Below, in pieces: positions 52,020 through 54,892 of a stretch of 54,892 bases of DNA (position 1 is its first letter; each line of letters begins with the position of its first letter). Source of the DNA: CAYMRB01 sp964392615 (GTDB lineage: Bacteria > Planctomycetota > UBA8108); NCBI GenBank assembly GCA_964392615.1, contig CAYMRB010000007.1:1-54892 (forward strand). The letters are read 5' to 3'. Under the pieces are notes generated by a model that had not been told where the DNA came from, searched no databases, and saw nothing but the letters and a program-made list of their open reading frames with translations. Position numbers and translations under genes: made by a program.

Positions 52020-54892
52020 ATGACGGAACCGAACGACGAGAAGAGCAACGATATCGAGCCGGTCGATGGCGCCCTGCGCGCCCTCTTCCAGGGATCGGAC
52101 GAGTCGGACGACCGGACGTCGTTCCGCCTCAGCGCGTTTCGCGTCGGGCCGCAGGCGGCGGGCGACGAGGCGGGCGATGGAACGTCGCGCCGATTGGGTC
52201 GTTACGAGGTCGTCCGCGAGATCGCCCGCGGCGGGGTCGGGGTCGTCCTCGAAGCCCGAGACTCGGAGCTCGGCCGCCGCATCGCGGTCAAGGTCCTGAG
52301 AGACCGACACGCCGCAAGCTCGGAGATTCGTCGGCGCCTCGTCGAGGAGGCTCAGATCGGCGGACAGCTCGAGCACCCCGGCATCGTCCCGGTCCACGAG
52401 CTCGGCGTCGACGACCATCAGGGGCCATACCTGGCGATGAAGCTCGTGCAGGGTCAGACGCTCACCGAAGTCTTGAAGGCGCGATCGTCGCCTGACGTCG
52501 ACCGGCAGAAGCTGATCGGCATCTTCTCGAGAGTGTGCCAGGCCATGGCCTACGCGCACTCGCGCGGAGTGATCCACCGCGACCTGAAGCCCCACAACCT
52601 CGCGGTCGGAGAGTTCGGCGAGGTCCAGATCATGGACTGGGGACTCGCGAAGACGCAACGGGCCTCGACCGACGAGAGCGCGCGAAACGATCGCGTCGAG
52701 ACCTATCGAACCGATCGGCCGCTCGCGGACTCACTCGTCGGCACGGTGATGGGCACGCCGGCCTACATGCCTCCAGAGCAGGCCGCGGGCGAAGTCGATG
52801 CGCTCGATGCACGCGCCGACGTCTTCAGCCTCGGAGCGATTCTCTGCGAAATCTTGACGGGTGCCCCACCCTACACCGGCCGCACGAGCGGCGAGGTGCT
52901 CGCGCGTTCACGGCAGGCGGACCTCGCGGACGCGCGTCGACGCCTCGGTGAGTGCGGCGCCGATCCGGAGCTTCTGGCGCTCACCAGGAAGTGCCTCGCC
53001 GTCGATCCCGAGGACCGCCCGACGGACGCGTCCGAGCTCGCGACCACCGTCGAGGACTACCTCGCCTCGCTCGAAGAGCGCAGGCGGGCGGCCGAGCTCG
53101 AGGCGACGGAGGCACACGTGCGCGAGATCGGCGCGCGCAAGGCGAGGCGATTGACGCTTCTTCTCGCGAGCAGCATCGTTCTCGGGACCCTCGCCACAGG
53201 CGGCGGCTACCTCGTCGTCGAGCGAGGCCGCCGTGAGCGCGTTCGCGGCCTGGAGCAAGACCTGACCGCGGCGATCGAGCGTGCGAGCTCACGTCACGAT
53301 CGCGCGGCGGCGGCGGGATTCCTCGACGTCGCTCCTTGGGACGCGGCGCTCGAGGCCGCGAACGCCGCGCGCGTCCTCGCGAGCGATGAAGTCGATACGT
53401 CTCTCCGAACGAGGGCCATCGATCTCGCGACCACCATCGAGCGCACGCGAAACACGGCGTCGCTGCTGAGAGAGCTCGACGGCGCACGGGGGCAGCTCGC
53501 GACCGGAGCCGACGCGCGGCGCGCACACGAGCGCTTCCGACGCGCGTTCGCCGATCTGGTGGACGAGAGCTCTCCCGCGGCCATCGATCGCACCATCGAG
53601 CGAATCCACGCGACCGGCGCCCCCATCGAGCTGGCGCACTACCTCGACCAGTGGTCTCGCCTGAAACGTCGCCTTGGTCACGACCCGTCCCCGCTGTCCG
53701 CGATTCTGCGCGCGATCGACCCGGACCCGTGGCGCAGCCGCCTGCGAGCAGCGCTCGACGCGCGGGACATCGCGACGCTCGAGAAGCTCGGAGGCGACCC
53801 GGACGCGGCGCGATCGGTCGCCGATCTCGACCTCCTCGCGAGCGCGCTGCACCGGGCGGGCGCTCTCGACGTCGCGAAGCGAATCTGGCTTCGCGCGTGG
53901 GCGGAGAAGCCCGACGACTTCTGGGCCTGCATCGGCCTCGCGGTGGTCGCACGCCAGTCTCGCCCGCCGCAACATGACGAGTCGCTTCGCTGGCTGAGCG
54001 TGGCGTGCACGGCGCGCCCGGACAGCGTGTTCGCGACGAAGCTGCTCGCGGACGATCTGCGGCAGGCGAAGCGCTTCGACGAGGCGAACGAGATCCTCAC
54101 CGCGGCCATCTCGAGCCGACCGCGAGAACCGGAATTTCACGTCTATCGCTCCCGGCTGCTCTTCGATACGGGAGATCTCGACGCAGCCGAGGCGAGCGCT
54201 CGTCGTGTGCTCGAGCTCGCGGACGAGACGGCCGAGCCGACCGCGACGCGCGCCAGCGGTCTGCGGAGCCTCGTGCTCGTGCAGCTGAAACGCCGACAGA
54301 ATCAAGAGGCGCGCTCGCTCGCCATGCAGGCGGTCGAGCTCGAGCCGGCGCATCCCCTCAACCACGATCTGCACGGCCGTTGCCTGGTCAAGCTCGGCCG
54401 CATCGACGAGGCGCTGCAGAGCTTCGGGAAGGCTCTGGAGCTCGACCCAGCCATCCGACGCTACCTCGTGGCAGGCGACGCACTGAACGACGCCGGAGCG
54501 GTCGACGCAGCCGCAAGGGTCATCGCGGCCGCGCTCCAGGCGTGGCCCGACGATCTCGAGCTTCTTCTCGAGATGGGGCGCGCCCACTCCGCGAACGCCG
54601 ATGGCGGCGCCGGCTGGTACGTCCTGGCGGCTCGTCAGGCGCCGGATTCCGTCCGGGCGCTGGGCGGGCTGGCCATGGCTCTGCGCCAGGTCGAACGGAT
54701 CGACGACGAGCTCGCCGCAAGCGTGCGCGAGGTCCTGTCGAGTGTGCCCCAGGCGCTCGAGGCCCACGGCGCGGTCGCGGAGCTTCGTCGGAGGTTTCCC
54801 GCACGCGAGACGACGAGCGTGCCCCCCGAGCCGCCGCGCCCGACCCTTCAACCTCGAAACCTGTCGCCGCCGCGCGGCGCGACGCTCGCTGG
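52020..54892 (+). CDS. Serine/threonine protein kinase with transmembrane helix and TPR-rich C-terminus (truncated by window end)
   Basis: GGGAGGG stands 5 bases before the ATG at 52020. The kinase domain (about 60-345) is complete: RGGVGVVLEA glycine loop, K91 in IAVKVL, E in the C-helix, HRDLKPHN (D188), D206 in MDWGLAK (DWG instead of DFG, common in planctomycetal kinases) and GTPAYMPPEQA. A charged helical stretch and one membrane helix (about 381-401) follow. From 560 on there are degenerate TPR repeats (EFHVYRSRLLFDTGDLDAAEASARRVLEL, NHDLHGRCLVKLGRIDEALQSFGKALEL). The frame is still open at the window edge. It probably senses through its outer TPR part and regulates the adjacent ECF sigma factor. 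Confidence 0.9.
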   Translation, partial: MTEPNDEKSNDIEPVDGALRALFQGSDESDDRTSFRLSAFRVGPQAAGDEAGDGTSRRLGRYEVVREIARGGVGVVLEARDSELGRRIAVKVLRDRHAASSEIRRRLVEEAQIGGQLEHPGIVPVHELGVDDHQGPYLAMKLVQGQTLTEVLKARSSPDVDRQKLIGIFSRVCQAMAYAHSRGVIHRDLKPHNLAVGEFGEVQIMDWGLAKTQRASTDESARNDRVETYRTDRPLADSLVGTVMGTPAYMPPEQAAGEVDALDARADVFSLGAILCEILTGAPPYTGRTSGEVLARSRQADLADARRRLGECGADPELLALTRKCLAVDPEDRPTDASELATTVEDYLASLEERRRAAELEATEAHVREIGARKARRLTLLLASSIVLGTLATGGGYLVVERGRRERVRGLEQDLTAAIERASSRHDRAAAAGFLDVAPWDAALEAANAARVLASDEVDTSLRTRAIDLATTIERTRNTASLLRELDGARGQLATGADARRAHERFRRAFADLVDESSPAAIDRTIERIHATGAPIELAHYLDQWSRLKRRLGHDPSPLSAILRAIDPDPWRSRLRAALDARDIATLEKLGGDPDAARSVADLDLLASALHRAGALDVAKRIWLRAWAEKPDDFWACIGLAVVARQSRPPQHDESLRWLSVACTARPDSVFATKLLADDLRQAKRFDEANEILTAAISSRPREPEFHVYRSRLLFDTGDLDAAEASARRVLELADETAEPTATRASGLRSLVLVQLKRRQNQEARSLAMQAVELEPAHPLNHDLHGRCLVKLGRIDEALQSFGKALELDPAIRRYLVAGDALNDAGAVDAAARVIAAALQAWPDDLELLLEMGRAHSANADGGAGWYVLAARQAPDSVRALGGLAMALRQVERIDDELAASVREVLSSVPQALEAHGAVAELRRRFPARETTSVPPEPPRPTLQPRNLSPPRGATLA

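Overview
The window comes from a GC-rich bacterium, most likely a member of the Planctomycetota (probably a metagenome-assembled scaffold). The grounds are the dockerin-like tails of the form RGD-x-N-x-D-G-x-x-D-(I/V)-S-D-A followed by C-G-x-D-P-T in two secreted proteins, a formylglycine sulfatase, a sialate-O-acetylesterase fusion, a PQQ-type propeller fusion, and an ECF sigma factor beside a DWG-type serine/threonine kinase with TPRs. This assignment is an inference. No rRNA, tRNA, CRISPR array or intact transposase was seen. A 100-N assembly gap lies inside a tandem repeat at 16461-16560.

Layout. 1-6079: a truncated GH95-like glycosidase lipoprotein (minus), an M1-type metallopeptidase (plus) and a VWA-domain lipoprotein (minus). 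6334-29475: a cytochrome locus of about 23 kb. Its minus-strand part holds two cytochrome b fusions carrying 11 c-heme motifs each, two 15-heme cytochromes, a thioredoxin-like/TPR protein, an OB-fold lipoprotein, a 12-heme cytochrome, two NHL beta-propeller lipoproteins, a predicted outer-membrane beta-barrel, a pentaheme lipoprotein and a tetraheme cytochrome with its own terminator. It continues with a NapC/NirT-type hexaheme membrane cytochrome (minus), a third 15-heme cytochrome (plus) and a hexaheme cytochrome (minus). I count ten multiheme proteins with 100 heme-attachment motifs: 90 CX2CH and 10 CX3CH or CX4CH. 29874-54892: accessory planctomycetal genes. These are a DUF2271 protein with a flavinylation-like motif, an SGNH/TPR protein, an SDR dehydrogenase with mannonate dehydratase, a WD40-like membrane protein whose start is cut by an in-frame TAG, a sialate-O-acetylesterase/GH36-like fusion, a sulfatase, a SnoaL-like protein, a DoxX/TIM-barrel fusion, an M23-PKD-PQQ fusion, an FG-GAP/dockerin protein, an ECF sigma factor and a truncated Ser/Thr kinase.

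How it may work. The parts list matches an electron conduit from the quinone pool to the outside of the cell. Quinol would be oxidised by the NapC/NirT (ImcH-like) and cytochrome b fusion (CbcL-like) proteins. Electrons would cross the periplasm on the 15-heme cytochromes, pass the outer membrane through the barrel with its heme lipoproteins, and reach secreted cytochromes, one of which (the tetraheme) is a candidate OmcE-like filament subunit. Gene overlaps (ATGA at 9634, 11328, 18534 and 19634) show tight co-expression. The direction of electron flow and the outer-membrane assignments are inference from sequence. The flanking glycosidases, sulfatase and uronate-pathway genes point to a polysaccharide-degrading lifestyle.
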